This document shows, one piece after another, positions 16,123 through 24,518 of a DNA stretch of 64,000 nucleotides. The notes beneath the pieces were generated by a model. It made no database searches, had not been told where the DNA came from, and saw only the letters and a program-made list of their open reading frames with translations. Position numbers and translations under genes: made by a program. Position 1 is the stretch's first letter; the number at the start of each line of letters is the position of its first letter. Source of the DNA: Lacibacter cauensis (lineage in GTDB: Bacteria; Bacteroidota; Bacteroidia; Chitinophagales; Chitinophagaceae). The DNA lies in contig NZ_VLLE01000003.1 of assembly GCF_007830055.1 (NCBI RefSeq), positions 62,001 through 126,000 on the forward strand, written 5' to 3'.

Positions 16123-17463
16123 TCAATTGCCCACATTCTTATTCATTCTCGGCACTACATAAATTTCTTTTTGTCTGCCCCCGATGTAACGGAAGCTATT
16201 CTCATCAAAATAACCATCCTGCTCCAGCATAATGCGAATGCTCTTTTTCCATTCGGGAATATCTGATGCTGCATTTAATTCAATGCTGTAAGCGGTGCGG
16301 AAGTTCATCGGAAAATCGCCTGCACCGGGTACACCATTCTGCTGATCCCACATACCAATGGTTGGTCCGGCTGCATGGCCATGAAAGCCTAACGGGTGCG
16401 TATAGATCACCGCTTCAATGTTTTCTTTCTTCGCCTGTGCGAGTGCATCAGCTAAAATCTGGTTGCCTGTTTTGCCTTGTTTGAATTGCGAAGTGAGAAT
16501 ATCCTGCAAACGGTTTGCTTTTGTAAACGCATCCCGGATACTCTTGGGTACTTCCGTTTCGCCGGGCCTTAAGATATATGCGTGTTCCTGCACATCGGTA
16601 TTGAGGCGCAGATAGGTAATGCCAATGTCTACATGTAACAGATCGCCGGGTTGTATTACATCATCTTTCGGTCTGTTAGAGAAGCTTCTTAAATGTTCAA
16701 AGTTTTGCGGATCGTTGCGTTGAACAGATACTGATGGATGAAACCATGTATCGTAACCCATGCTTCTGATCTTTTCACGAAACCACCACACTACATCATC
16801 GGTTGTAGTAATGCCGGGCGTAATTACTTTTTCTGAAAATCCTTCTTCAATAATTTTTCGGGTGGCGTATACGAGCTGCGGATAGATCTGCATTTCCCGT
16901 TCGGTTCTTGTCTCCAGCCAATTGACTGCAAGGTTTTCTGCGCTCACAACTTTCGACTTGAATGCCGCAGGCATTTTCTGCATCAGTTCATTGTAATCTG
17001 TTACATCCAGTCCATCGGCCTGGTTGTGGTGTGTAGAAGTATTGATGCCGATCTTTTTCGGGTTGCGTGTTGTAATGATGTTCAACAGTGCATCCCACTG
17101 GTTGGGAAACTTGGTCATGTCCCATTCGGCTTTGATGTTTTCACCCACATTGTAACGGGCAATGGCCAGTTTTTCAAAAACTTTCTTCTCAGGATTATTA
17201 TAAAATACAATGATTGTTCTGCGGCGTGCAGAGATCCATGTAGATGGAAGCATGGTACGAATCACCGGATCTTCATTGTATTCTCTCGATATGACGATCC
17301 ACATATCAATACCATTACGCTCCATTAAAACGGGCAGCAGATTATTGAAACGGTCGGCAAGAATTTCATCAATTACTTTGGCCTGTTCACGCATCGGAAT
17401 TACTTGTGCATGACTAAAACAAACAGTAGTGAGCAAAAAGAGCAGAAAAAAATAGTTACGCAT
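16123..17463 (-). CDS. Secreted M24-family metallopeptidase (Xaa-Pro aminopeptidase-like)
   Basis: Signal peptide MRNYFFLLFLLTTVCFSHAQ, then a creatinase/prolidase N-domain and a pita-bread M24 domain, 446 residues in all. Likely metal ligands are visible in order: HVDIGI (Asp), NTDVQEH (Asp), HPLGFHGH (His), SIELN (Glu), MLEQDG (Glu). It should hydrolyse Xaa-Pro or similar peptides in the periplasm using two metal ions. The gene stands alone; upstream lies a probable small RNA whose terminator is 110 bp before the ATG, so it may instead be part of this gene's leader. Confidence 0.88.
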   Translation of the reverse strand: MRNYFFLLFLLTTVCFSHAQVIPMREQAKVIDEILADRFNNLLPVLMERNGIDMWIVISREYNEDPVIRTMLPSTWISARRRTIIVFYNNPEKKVFEKLAIARYNVGENIKAEWDMTKFPNQWDALLNIITTRNPKKIGINTSTHHNQADGLDVTDYNELMQKMPAAFKSKVVSAENLAVNWLETRTEREMQIYPQLVYATRKIIEEGFSEKVITPGITTTDDVVWWFREKIRSMGYDTWFHPSVSVQRNDPQNFEHLRSFSNRPKDDVIQPGDLLHVDIGITYLRLNTDVQEHAYILRPGETEVPKSIRDAFTKANRLQDILTSQFKQGKTGNQILADALAQAKKENIEAVIYTHPLGFHGHAAGPTIGMWDQQNGVPGAGDFPMNFRTAYSIELNAASDIPEWKKSIRIMLEQDGYFDENSFRYIGGRQKEIYVVPRMNKNVGN

Positions 17464-17574
17464 ACAATAATTTTACTAATCGAATGTACGAAAGGCAAAA
17501 AGTATTACATGTGTAAGAAAAGCCGGAGAAAAAACTTTGTGGAATGATTTTTTACATTATTTTAGCAAACCTTT

Positions 17575-17609
17575 TAAAAGAAAAAGGTCACCTGTAGAAA
17601 CAGCTGACC
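17575..17609 (-). terminator. Rho-independent terminator of the small RNA
   Basis: On the minus strand GGTCA-CTGT pairs with ACAG-TGACC (17586-17609) around a TTTC loop, followed by TTTTTCTTTT. Stem and U-tract are both strong. Confidence 0.8.
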
Positions 17610-17740
17610 GTTAACGATTGCTTGCCATATAAAAAAATAGTTCTGTATCTTTCGAGAGTCACTTGCCGGTGACTTGATCCTTGGCCGTTACGATGCTATG
17701 CTCACTTAGCGATTGCTTCCATATTTTTTAAGCCCGAATC
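17578..17740 (-). ncRNA. Putative small RNA or riboregulator, about 160 nt
   Basis: A non-coding stretch lies between a good minus-strand promoter (17746-17777) and a rho-independent terminator (17575-17609). Inside is a perfect 6-bp hairpin, AGTCAC..GTGACT (17657-17674). A near-exact direct repeat, TTARCGATTGCTT (plus strand), occurs near 17612 and 17707. I see no ORF of note. It is not recognisable as 6S, SRP, RNase P or tmRNA RNA. It could be a stand-alone sRNA or a riboswitch-like leader of the M24 gene downstream. Confidence 0.6.
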
Positions 17741-17745
17741 CGATA

Positions 17746-17777
17746 CAAAAATAAACCTGCGTAATTTGCGCATCAAA
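17746..17777 (-). promoter_or_regulatory. Bacteroidota-type promoter for the small RNA
   Basis: Minus strand: TTTG (17777-17774), 20 nt, then TATTTTTG (17753-17746). This fits the TTG/TAnnTTTG consensus with the same spacing as the PadR promoter at 30327. Confidence 0.75.
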
Positions 17778-17864
17778 TCAAAAAAAGGCTTTTGATATGA
17801 TGCCAAATCAATAGGAGAAGCATGAAATGCAGTGTGGATGCGGGTTTCATACAAAAAAAATATT

Positions 17865-19412
17865 ATGGCCAACCGTTTTTCAGATACATTATTTCAATTA
17901 GTACACTCCCTTGAAAAAGCCGAGAAACGGCATTTTAAGCTCTACATTAAACGAAGTTCGTCGAAAGAAGACCTTAAGATCATCCAGTTATTTGATGCTT
18001 TGGATAAAATGCAGGAGTATGACGAACGCATTTTGCTGAAAAAAATCTCTGATAACAGCAAAACCAAACTCGCCAATCTTAAAACACACCTGTACAAAGA
18101 ATTACTGGCCAGCTTACGGTTACTGAAAACAGGCGAGAATGTGGATCTGCAGTTGAGTGAACACCTCGACAATGCCCGTTTACTTTACAACAAAGGTTTA
18201 AAGCAGCAAAGCTTACGCATTATTGAAAAGGCAAAAGAGCTTGCACGTGTCAATCAAAAGTTCAATACACTGGTGCAGTTGATTTCGCTGGAAAAGAAGA
18301 TTGAAACCTTACACATTACCCGCAGCACTACCGATAAAACCGAGCAAATGGCTGAAGAAGCGTTTCAGATCAGCAGCCATATTGATCGTGTGACCCGTTT
18401 ATCGAATCTGGCATTATTGCTGTACCGCTGGTATGTCATGAACGGGCATGCACGTAATGAGGATGATGAAATTGATATCAAAGCATTCTTCAAAAGTTAT
18501 TTGCCGAAAGATTTAACCAAGGTGAATGGCTTTTACGAAGAGTTGTATCTGTATCAAAGCTATTGTTGGTATGCATTTATTCGCCAGGACTTTTTAATGT
18601 ATTACAAGTATGCAGAAAAGTGGGTTGACCTGTACCGGAAAGAGCCGCACCTGAAAGCGATTGAAACAGGACATTATATTAAAGGCATGCAAGCCCTGTT
18701 GAATGCACATTTCGATTTACGTAACTTCAAAAAGTTTGAAGACACGTTAAAGGAATTTGAAGACTGGGAAAAATCGCCGGAAGCGCAGCAGCACGATAAT
18801 TTCCGCACACATACTTCTATCTACATCAACAGCTCGAGGGTAAACGGCCACTTGATGAAAGGCACGTTTAAAGAAGGGTTAAAGATTGTACCGCAAATTG
18901 AAGAGAAGCTGAATGAGTATTCCATTTTTGTAGATCAGCACCGCATACTCGTGTTCAACTATAAAATTGCATCCTTACATTTTGGGAGTGGCAATTATGA
19001 AAAAGCCATCGATTACCTGCATCGCATTATTCATGGTCCCATGGATATGCGTATCGATCTGCAATGTTACTCCCGCCTGATGCATTTGCTGAGCCATTAC
19101 GAATTGGGCAATTATGAAATTCTTGATTCGCTCAGTAAATCGGTACACCGGTTTATGGAGAAGATGAAAAACTTAACCACTGTTGAAGAAGCGGTGTTTA
19201 AATTTTTGAAAACAAGTTTCCAGCAATCGCCCGATAAAATAAAAGGAGCGTTGCAGCAATTACTCAACGAAATCAAACACCTGGAAAAGAACCGTTTTCA
19301 AACAAGGTCGTTTGCATACCTCGATATTATTTCCTGGGCTGAAAGTAAAGTGTACAACAAAACCATGGAACAGGTGGTACATGGTAAGTACATGGAGAGT
19401 AAGAGGAGATAG
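17865..19412 (+). CDS. Helical repeat protein, unknown function, 515 aa
   Basis: Start at the ATG at 17865 (MANRFSDTLFQLV); upstream in-frame codons look non-coding. The protein is almost wholly alpha-helical, with TPR-like helix pairs from about residue 95 onwards (for example LLYNKGLKQQSLRIIEKAKEL and NYEKAIDYLHRIIHG) and many Lys/Glu residues. No signal peptide or membrane segment, so cytosolic. Such proteins usually scaffold others, but I do not know a partner. It is monocistronic, facing away from the small-RNA promoter, with which it shares an upstream region. Confidence 0.75.
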   Translation: MANRFSDTLFQLVHSLEKAEKRHFKLYIKRSSSKEDLKIIQLFDALDKMQEYDERILLKKISDNSKTKLANLKTHLYKELLASLRLLKTGENVDLQLSEHLDNARLLYNKGLKQQSLRIIEKAKELARVNQKFNTLVQLISLEKKIETLHITRSTTDKTEQMAEEAFQISSHIDRVTRLSNLALLLYRWYVMNGHARNEDDEIDIKAFFKSYLPKDLTKVNGFYEELYLYQSYCWYAFIRQDFLMYYKYAEKWVDLYRKEPHLKAIETGHYIKGMQALLNAHFDLRNFKKFEDTLKEFEDWEKSPEAQQHDNFRTHTSIYINSSRVNGHLMKGTFKEGLKIVPQIEEKLNEYSIFVDQHRILVFNYKIASLHFGSGNYEKAIDYLHRIIHGPMDMRIDLQCYSRLMHLLSHYELGNYEILDSLSKSVHRFMEKMKNLTTVEEAVFKFLKTSFQQSPDKIKGALQQLLNEIKHLEKNRFQTRSFAYLDIISWAESKVYNKTMEQVVHGKYMESKRR

Positions 19413-19418
19413 TTTTTT

Positions 19419-19491
19419 GTCATTCCGAGGCACGAGGAATCTGCCGGGCACTTGCATTGTCTTTGACAGATCCCTCCTTCGTCGGCATGAC
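19419..19491. repeat. Inverted extragenic repeat between convergent genes
   Basis: GTCATTCCGA..ACGAGGAATCTG faces CAGATCCCTCCTTCGTCGGCATGAC, an imperfect long hairpin. Repeats of this kind are common between convergent genes and may also terminate transcription. Confidence 0.75.
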
Positions 19492-19505
19492 AAGTTTGCT
19501 CAACA

Positions 19506-20648
19506 TCAAATCTTCATCAAGCGTTCAACAGCCTGTTGCAATGTTCTGTTTTGTTTGCTGAAACAGAACCGCACCACTTTATCATCTTTCTGGTTATGAT
19601 AAAATGCCGAAAGCGGAATGGTTGCTACACCCGCTTCTTTGGTTAAACGTATGGCAAGATCTTTATCTGCTTCATCACTAATGCGGCCATAGCTCGCACA
19701 AACAAAATAGCTACCACTGGTCGGCAGCAAATCGAATTTTGTCTGCTTCATTAACTCCACAAAATAATCACGCTTCTGCTGCATAAAACGTGGCAGCGAT
19801 AAATACGCTTCTTTATTCTTTAAATAGTCAGCCAGTGCAACCTGTGCCGGTGTAAAACAACTGAAGCAATTAAACTGGTGCACTTTTCGGAACTCTTTGG
19901 TAAACGCAGCCGGTGCAATGCAGTAACCCAGCTTCCAACCTGTACAGTGGTAGGTTTTACCAAAGGAAAAATTAACGAAGCTGCGTTCGAATAACTCCGG
20001 GTATTTCAACATGCTTTCGTGCGGCAGATCATCATAAATCAAATGCTCATACACTTCATCACTTACAATAAACAAATCTGTACCTGCTACAATGCTTTTT
20101 AATTCAGCAATATCATTTTTATCCAGCACACTGCCTGTGGGATTGTGTGGTGAGTTGATGAGGATGGCTTTTGTTTTGGCGTTGATGGATGAACGAACCA
20201 GATCCCAATCAATTTTATAATCAGGATAGGTTAAGGGCAATGGAATTGCTTTTGCACCGTTGATCTCGATGTTGGGAATATAGCTGTCGTATGCCGGTTC
20301 AAACAAAATCACTTCATCGCCGGGTTGCAGTATCGTTGTTAATGATGAGTAGATCGCATATGTACCACCGGGTGTAATCGTAATTTCTGTATCAGGATTT
20401 ACTTTTGTTTTATAAAGAAATTCAACCTTTTCTGCAATGCTCTCCCGTAAACCAATCAGCCCGGGCATGGGTGCATATTGGTTATGCCCGTTCTTCATCG
20501 CTTCCGCAACTTTGGCTGTTAACTCTTCACTCATGGGAAAATCTGGAAACCCTTGTCCGAGGTTGACCGCTTTGTGTTCAGTTGCCAACGCACTCATCAC
20601 TGTAAAAATGGTGGTACCAACGTTGGGGAGCTTGCTTTTGATTTGCAT
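19506..20648 (-). CDS. Methionine aminotransferase (class I PLP aminotransferase)
   Basis: Fold-type I aminotransferase, 380 residues from ATG 20648 (MQIKSKLPNVGTTIF). The N-terminal pattern, the NLGQGFPDFP and GQWQYAP-like NQYAPMPG blocks, SPHNPTG, SDEVYEHLIYD and the PLP-lysine motif SFGKTYHCTGWK resemble YbdL-type methionine aminotransferases, which use methionine, phenylalanine and similar substrates. The assignment to methionine is by family resemblance. The longer frame to 20699 has no support. Confidence 0.85.
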   Translation of the reverse strand: MQIKSKLPNVGTTIFTVMSALATEHKAVNLGQGFPDFPMSEELTAKVAEAMKNGHNQYAPMPGLIGLRESIAEKVEFLYKTKVNPDTEITITPGGTYAIYSSLTTILQPGDEVILFEPAYDSYIPNIEINGAKAIPLPLTYPDYKIDWDLVRSSINAKTKAILINSPHNPTGSVLDKNDIAELKSIVAGTDLFIVSDEVYEHLIYDDLPHESMLKYPELFERSFVNFSFGKTYHCTGWKLGYCIAPAAFTKEFRKVHQFNCFSCFTPAQVALADYLKNKEAYLSLPRFMQQKRDYFVELMKQTKFDLLPTSGSYFVCASYGRISDEADKDLAIRLTKEAGVATIPLSAFYHNQKDDKVVRFCFSKQNRTLQQAVERLMKI

Positions 20649-20759
20649 AGCTACAAAGTAAAGAAGAGGAACGCTTCTGCCGAACATTTTTTCTGCCAAT
20701 AACTTACAGCTGTTAAAGCGTTTAATACTTATCTTTCTTTTTACTAAACCCTTTTAACA

Positions 20760-22091
20760 ATGAATGCTCGCCGAAAATTTCTGCAACAATCTGCTTTACT
20801 TGCCGCAGGAGGTATCATTATACCAGCTTTTGAATCCAATGCGTTTTCCATTTTCAAGAGTCGTATTTCTCCTTCCGACCAGGTGAATATTGGTGCTATT
20901 GGTATTAAAGGAATGGGATGGAGTAATGTAATGGCAGCATTAAAAATTCCGGGAGTAAATCTTGTGGCTGTTTGTGATGTGGACAAATCGGTTATCGATA
21001 AACGTTTGAGCGAGTTGAGTAAAACCAATCCTGATGCTTCCAAAATAAAAGTATACGGCGATTACCGCAAGCTGCTGGAGCAAAAAGATATTGATGCAGT
21101 CATCATCGGCACGCCCGATCATTGGCATGCACTCATGATGATTCATGCATGTGAAGCAGGTAAAGATGTGTATGTAGAAAAGCCCGTTGGTAATTCGATT
21201 ATTGAGTGCAACCGCATGGTGGCTGCACAAAAACGCTACAACAAAATTGTACAGGCCGGACAATGGCAACGTAGTCAGCAGCATTTTAAGGATGCCGTTG
21301 CGTTTGTGCACAGTGGGCAGTTAGGCAATATCCGCACAGCGAAGGTTTGGTGTTACCAGGGATGGATGAAACCAGGACCTGTTGTTCCCGATTCTGCGCC
21401 ACCAGAAGGTGTAGATTATAAGCAATGGCTTGGTCCGGCTAAAACAAGACCGTTCAACAGCAGCCGCTTTCATTTCAACTTCCGTTGGTTTTGGGATTAT
21501 GCAGGTGGATTGATGACCGACTGGGGGGTGCATTTATTAGATTATGCGTTGATCGGCATGAAAGCCGATTTACCGAAGAGCATTGTGGGGCTTGGTGGCA
21601 AATTTGCCTATCCCGATTTGTATGAAGAAACACCTGATACCTTAACCACGCTGTACGAGTTTGACAAGTTCAACCTTGTGTGGGATTCTGCAATGGGTAT
21701 TGACAATGGTTCGTATGGCAGAGATCATGGCATTGCGTTCATTGGCAATAACGGAACACTTATTTTAAACCGTGGTGGTTGGGAAGTAATTGAAGAGCGC
21801 CAGAGTAAAAATAAAGTGATCATGCCTTTTCAGAAATCTTCTGATAGCGGATTGGATAAACATTGGGTCAACTTTATTGATGCGGTAAAATCCCGCAAAG
21901 CAGAAGAGTTGAACTGTTCTATACAGGCTGGAGCGCATGTAGCAACAGTAGCACAAATGGGCAACATCTCTTTCAGAAGCGGAAAAAAATTACTGTGGAA
22001 TAAAGCGAAGGGAGCTTTTACAGATGAAGCCGTTAATCAACAATATTTGTTGAGCAAATATCATAACGGTTACCAGCTGCCGAAGGTTTAA
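20760..22091 (+). CDS. Gfo/Idh/MocA-family oxidoreductase, exported
   Basis: 443 residues. The N-terminus MNARRKFLQQSALLAAGG has an RR-K-F-LQQ pattern like a Tat signal, consistent with export of a folded NAD(P)-binding protein. Then a Rossmann domain (GIKGMGWSNV, VCDVDKS), the EKP motif (VEKPVGNS) around residue 142, and the C-terminal oxidoreductase domain with GGLMTDWGVHLLD. Such proteins oxidise or reduce sugar derivatives. The specific substrate is unknown. No neighbouring sugar genes help. Confidence 0.87.
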   Translation: MNARRKFLQQSALLAAGGIIIPAFESNAFSIFKSRISPSDQVNIGAIGIKGMGWSNVMAALKIPGVNLVAVCDVDKSVIDKRLSELSKTNPDASKIKVYGDYRKLLEQKDIDAVIIGTPDHWHALMMIHACEAGKDVYVEKPVGNSIIECNRMVAAQKRYNKIVQAGQWQRSQQHFKDAVAFVHSGQLGNIRTAKVWCYQGWMKPGPVVPDSAPPEGVDYKQWLGPAKTRPFNSSRFHFNFRWFWDYAGGLMTDWGVHLLDYALIGMKADLPKSIVGLGGKFAYPDLYEETPDTLTTLYEFDKFNLVWDSAMGIDNGSYGRDHGIAFIGNNGTLILNRGGWEVIEERQSKNKVIMPFQKSSDSGLDKHWVNFIDAVKSRKAEELNCSIQAGAHVATVAQMGNISFRSGKKLLWNKAKGAFTDEAVNQQYLLSKYHNGYQLPKV

Positions 22092-22094
22092 GTG

Positions 22095-22421
22095 TTATTT
22101 CTTTTTCTTGTTCACCAGGTCGTACGAATGATCGATCCATTCACGTATGGTTTTTGAAGGAATCGTTCCATCAACGACTATTGTGTTCCAGTGTTTCTTG
22201 TTCATGTGCCAGCCGGGTAATACACTGCTGTATTGCTCCCGCAGTTCTATGGCAAGATCAGGATCGCATTTTACGTTGAAGCGGAGTTCTTCTGTATCGA
22301 GAGGTAGCAACAGAAATGCTTTGTTATTGACTTTAAACACAATTACATCCGGACCAAAGGGCAGTGTTTCTTCTGCATCGGGTTTACTCAGGCAATAGTC
22401 ACGAATGGTTTCAATGTTCAT
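22095..22421 (-). CDS. MmcQ/YjbR-family protein
   Basis: About 108 residues from ATG 22421 (MNIETIRDYCLSKPDAEE). The motifs DAEETLPFGPDVIVFKVNNKAFLLLPL and WHMNKKHWNTIVVDG are typical of MmcQ/YjbR proteins, which have a CyaY-like fold with a proposed but unproven DNA-binding role. The alternative GTG start at 22451 lies in a repeat element and is less likely. Convergent with the oxidoreductase gene, whose stop is 4 bp away. Confidence 0.9.
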   Translation of the reverse strand: MNIETIRDYCLSKPDAEETLPFGPDVIVFKVNNKAFLLLPLDTEELRFNVKCDPDLAIELREQYSSVLPGWHMNKKHWNTIVVDGTIPSKTIREWIDHSYDLVNKKKK

Positions 22422-22446
22422 GTGATTCTTTTGGTTGTATTTATTT

Positions 22447-22523
22447 GCCACATAGTATATCCATAAATATTATCATCGCTCTGCGTATAAAATCAGCTTG
22501 TTACTTTTTATGGATATTTCATG
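22447..22523 (-). repeat. Structured hairpin element, copy B
   Basis: ATATCCATAAA (22457-22467) pairs over 11 bp with TTTATGGATAT (22507-22517). Loop and flanks match copy A at 6091-6165 (for example TGTGGC after the stem, AGCT and AGCGAT in the loop), while the stem carries compensating changes. Confidence 0.65.
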
Positions 22524-22556
22524 CAACGAAAGTAATTTGTTTATGGTCAGAAAGGT

Positions 22557-23021
22557 ATGAAACAAACACTTCTTATCATCCTTGCCATACTGCTGCTTTT
22601 TGTTTCCTGTAAAAAGAAAACCGAAAGTACCTATGTGTGCAAAGAAGATCTTATTTGTCCGGCTGTTGTATGTGTTGCCTACTGGAGCGACCTGCGTTTT
22701 GCTGTAACCGATAAAGCAACAGGGCGTGACCTGGTATTTGGAACAAACCCAACAATAACCGCTGCTGATGTTAAACTCTTCATCAAACAAAATTCGCCGT
22801 ATACCGAAGTGCCTGTTTTGATTGACAGTGCAAAAAAGCAACTCTACACAATGCGTGCAGCAGATACGATGGCGCTGAAAATTAAAAACGAACCAATGCA
22901 ATACCTGTTGGTGAAAAAGTTTTGCAGCGACCAATGTTGTGCACGCACAGCTGTTGAAGTAGTGCAGGAAGGAAAGCTGTTGATTGCAGATGAAAATAAG
23001 CTTATTCGTTTCCGGTATTAG
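22557..23021 (+). CDS. Cys-rich lipoprotein, 154 aa
   Basis: The signal peptide ends in the lipobox LFVSC (MKQTLLIILAILLLFVSC), so the product is a lipoprotein anchored in a membrane. The mature part has a Cys pair (DLICPAVVCV) and a late cluster FCSDQCCARTAVE, suggesting disulphides. The remainder is beta-rich. No family recognised. It is followed by a strong terminator. Confidence 0.75.
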   Translation: MKQTLLIILAILLLFVSCKKKTESTYVCKEDLICPAVVCVAYWSDLRFAVTDKATGRDLVFGTNPTITAADVKLFIKQNSPYTEVPVLIDSAKKQLYTMRAADTMALKIKNEPMQYLLVKKFCSDQCCARTAVEVVQEGKLLIADENKLIRFRY

Positions 23022-23054
23022 TTGCTTAACGACCACACCGATGAACAGAGATAC

Positions 23055-23098
23055 AAAAAAGAGAGCGGTTGAAATTTTCAACCGCTCTCTTTTTCTTT
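23055..23098. terminator. Bidirectional rho-independent terminator
   Basis: GAGAGCGGTTGAAA pairs with TTTCAACCGCTCTC, flanked by an A-run and a T-run. It serves both convergent genes. Confidence 0.93.
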
Positions 23099-23107
23099 TA
23101 TCATTGC

Positions 23108-24364
23108 TTAGCTCAGCTTTTGCATGGCTTCTTTCAGCTTTCCCAAAAATTCAGGAATTTCTTCCTCTCTGCAGGTGCCCACACTTAAGCGATACCAAGG
23201 CGACTCTTTACTTGCACCAAACGCATAAAACGGAACAATCGCCAGTTTTGCTTCAGCCAATAAGTAGTTGGTTACATCGGCCTGTGTTTGCAAAACAGTA
23301 CCTTCTGCTGTTTTCTTTCCCTTCAGATCAACCTTAATGGTTAAATAAATAGCACCCTGCGGAGCAATTACATCAACATCAAAACCTTCCTGCTTCAGCT
23401 GCAGAAAACCTTTCGAAATTTCTTCGAGGCGGTAATGAATGGCTTGTTTAAACGCAACGAGGTAACGATCTACATTTTCTTTTTGCAACAGGTAATTTGC
23501 TGTTGCTTTTTGTTCGGCCATGGGAGCCCATGCACCCACATGCGAAAGGATCGCTTTCATTTTACCAATGAGGTATTCGGGACCTAAACTCCAGCCCACA
23601 CGCACACCGGTAGCAGCAAATACTTTACTGATGCCATCTACAAACACAGTGTAAGCTTTCATTTCGGGACGAAGTGTTACTGGGTTGTCGTGCATATTTT
23701 CACCAAACGTCAACGTCCAGTACATCTGGTCGAACATGAGGTACAGTTTCTTTTCATCCTCAGCACGGCTTCTGTTTTCTTCCAGTATCATATCGCAGAT
23801 CTTTTCCAGTTCTGCTCTGGGTATCATGGTGCCGGTTGGGTTTTGCGGTGTACATAAACAAAGCAAAGCCGCACCCTTAATATGCGGGGCAATATCAGCT
23901 ACCGTTGGCATGAAATTATTTTCAGGTGTTGCCTCAATCACCACATGTTCGGCCTCATTAAAATGTGTGTAATGATTATTGTTCCATGAAGGGGCAGCAT
24001 AAATTACTTTATCGCCTTTATCAACAATTGCACGGAAGATGGCGTAGATAAGCGGACGACCGCCGGAAGCAATCTGAATTTCATTCACACCATACTCTAA
24101 CCCTTCACGTTCCTTTAAAAACTGCAACACACTTTGGCGAAGTTCCAGGATGCCTTCTGCTGCCGGATACGTGGTATGGTGTTGTTTGTAAGCGCTAATA
24201 ATTTCGTTTTCCAGTTCTTGTGGAATAGGAAATACACTGCTATCAAAATCACCAATGGTAAAGTTGTAAATACGTTCGCCCATGCGAATACGTTCCTTGA
24301 TCTGGTTACCGAGTTTCACAATTTCTGAACCAACCAGTGTTTCGGAAAGATGAGACAGTTTCAT
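23108..24364 (-). CDS. Aspartate-family (class I) PLP aminotransferase
   Basis: 418-residue fold-type I aminotransferase of the aspartate aminotransferase superfamily. It shows YNFTIGDFDSS, TYPAAEGILELRQSV, TPQNPTGT and the PLP-lysine block DGISKVFAATGVRVGW. Substrate is not predictable from motifs. It is not in an evident operon. Upstream (24447-24454, minus) a TACTTTTG box could be its -7 element, without a good -33. Confidence 0.88.
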   Translation of the reverse strand: MKLSHLSETLVGSEIVKLGNQIKERIRMGERIYNFTIGDFDSSVFPIPQELENEIISAYKQHHTTYPAAEGILELRQSVLQFLKEREGLEYGVNEIQIASGGRPLIYAIFRAIVDKGDKVIYAAPSWNNNHYTHFNEAEHVVIEATPENNFMPTVADIAPHIKGAALLCLCTPQNPTGTMIPRAELEKICDMILEENRSRAEDEKKLYLMFDQMYWTLTFGENMHDNPVTLRPEMKAYTVFVDGISKVFAATGVRVGWSLGPEYLIGKMKAILSHVGAWAPMAEQKATANYLLQKENVDRYLVAFKQAIHYRLEEISKGFLQLKQEGFDVDVIAPQGAIYLTIKVDLKGKKTAEGTVLQTQADVTNYLLAEAKLAIVPFYAFGASKESPWYRLSVGTCREEEIPEFLGKLKEAMQKLS

Positions 24365-24518
24365 GTGTATCGATTTTTATTTCCGCTTGAGGCGGATGGT
24401 TACGCAGCCTTTTTTTAGACATTGTTACCTGCTTTTTAAGAAAGCGCAAAAGTAGGATAACCACTTCGAAAACGAACAGTTGATCGTTTTTTATGACGCT
24501 TTGTTGAAGATTGCTTTG

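Noticed and set aside
17578-17740. 6S RNA, SRP RNA or a known riboswitch
   Set aside because: No SRP GGAAG-type tetraloop, no 6S-like long closing stem and no familiar riboswitch core could be found.
20649-20760. TACTTTG boxes just before start codons (also near 62390)
   Set aside because: They have one base too few for the TAnnTTTG box and lack a TTG at the right distance.
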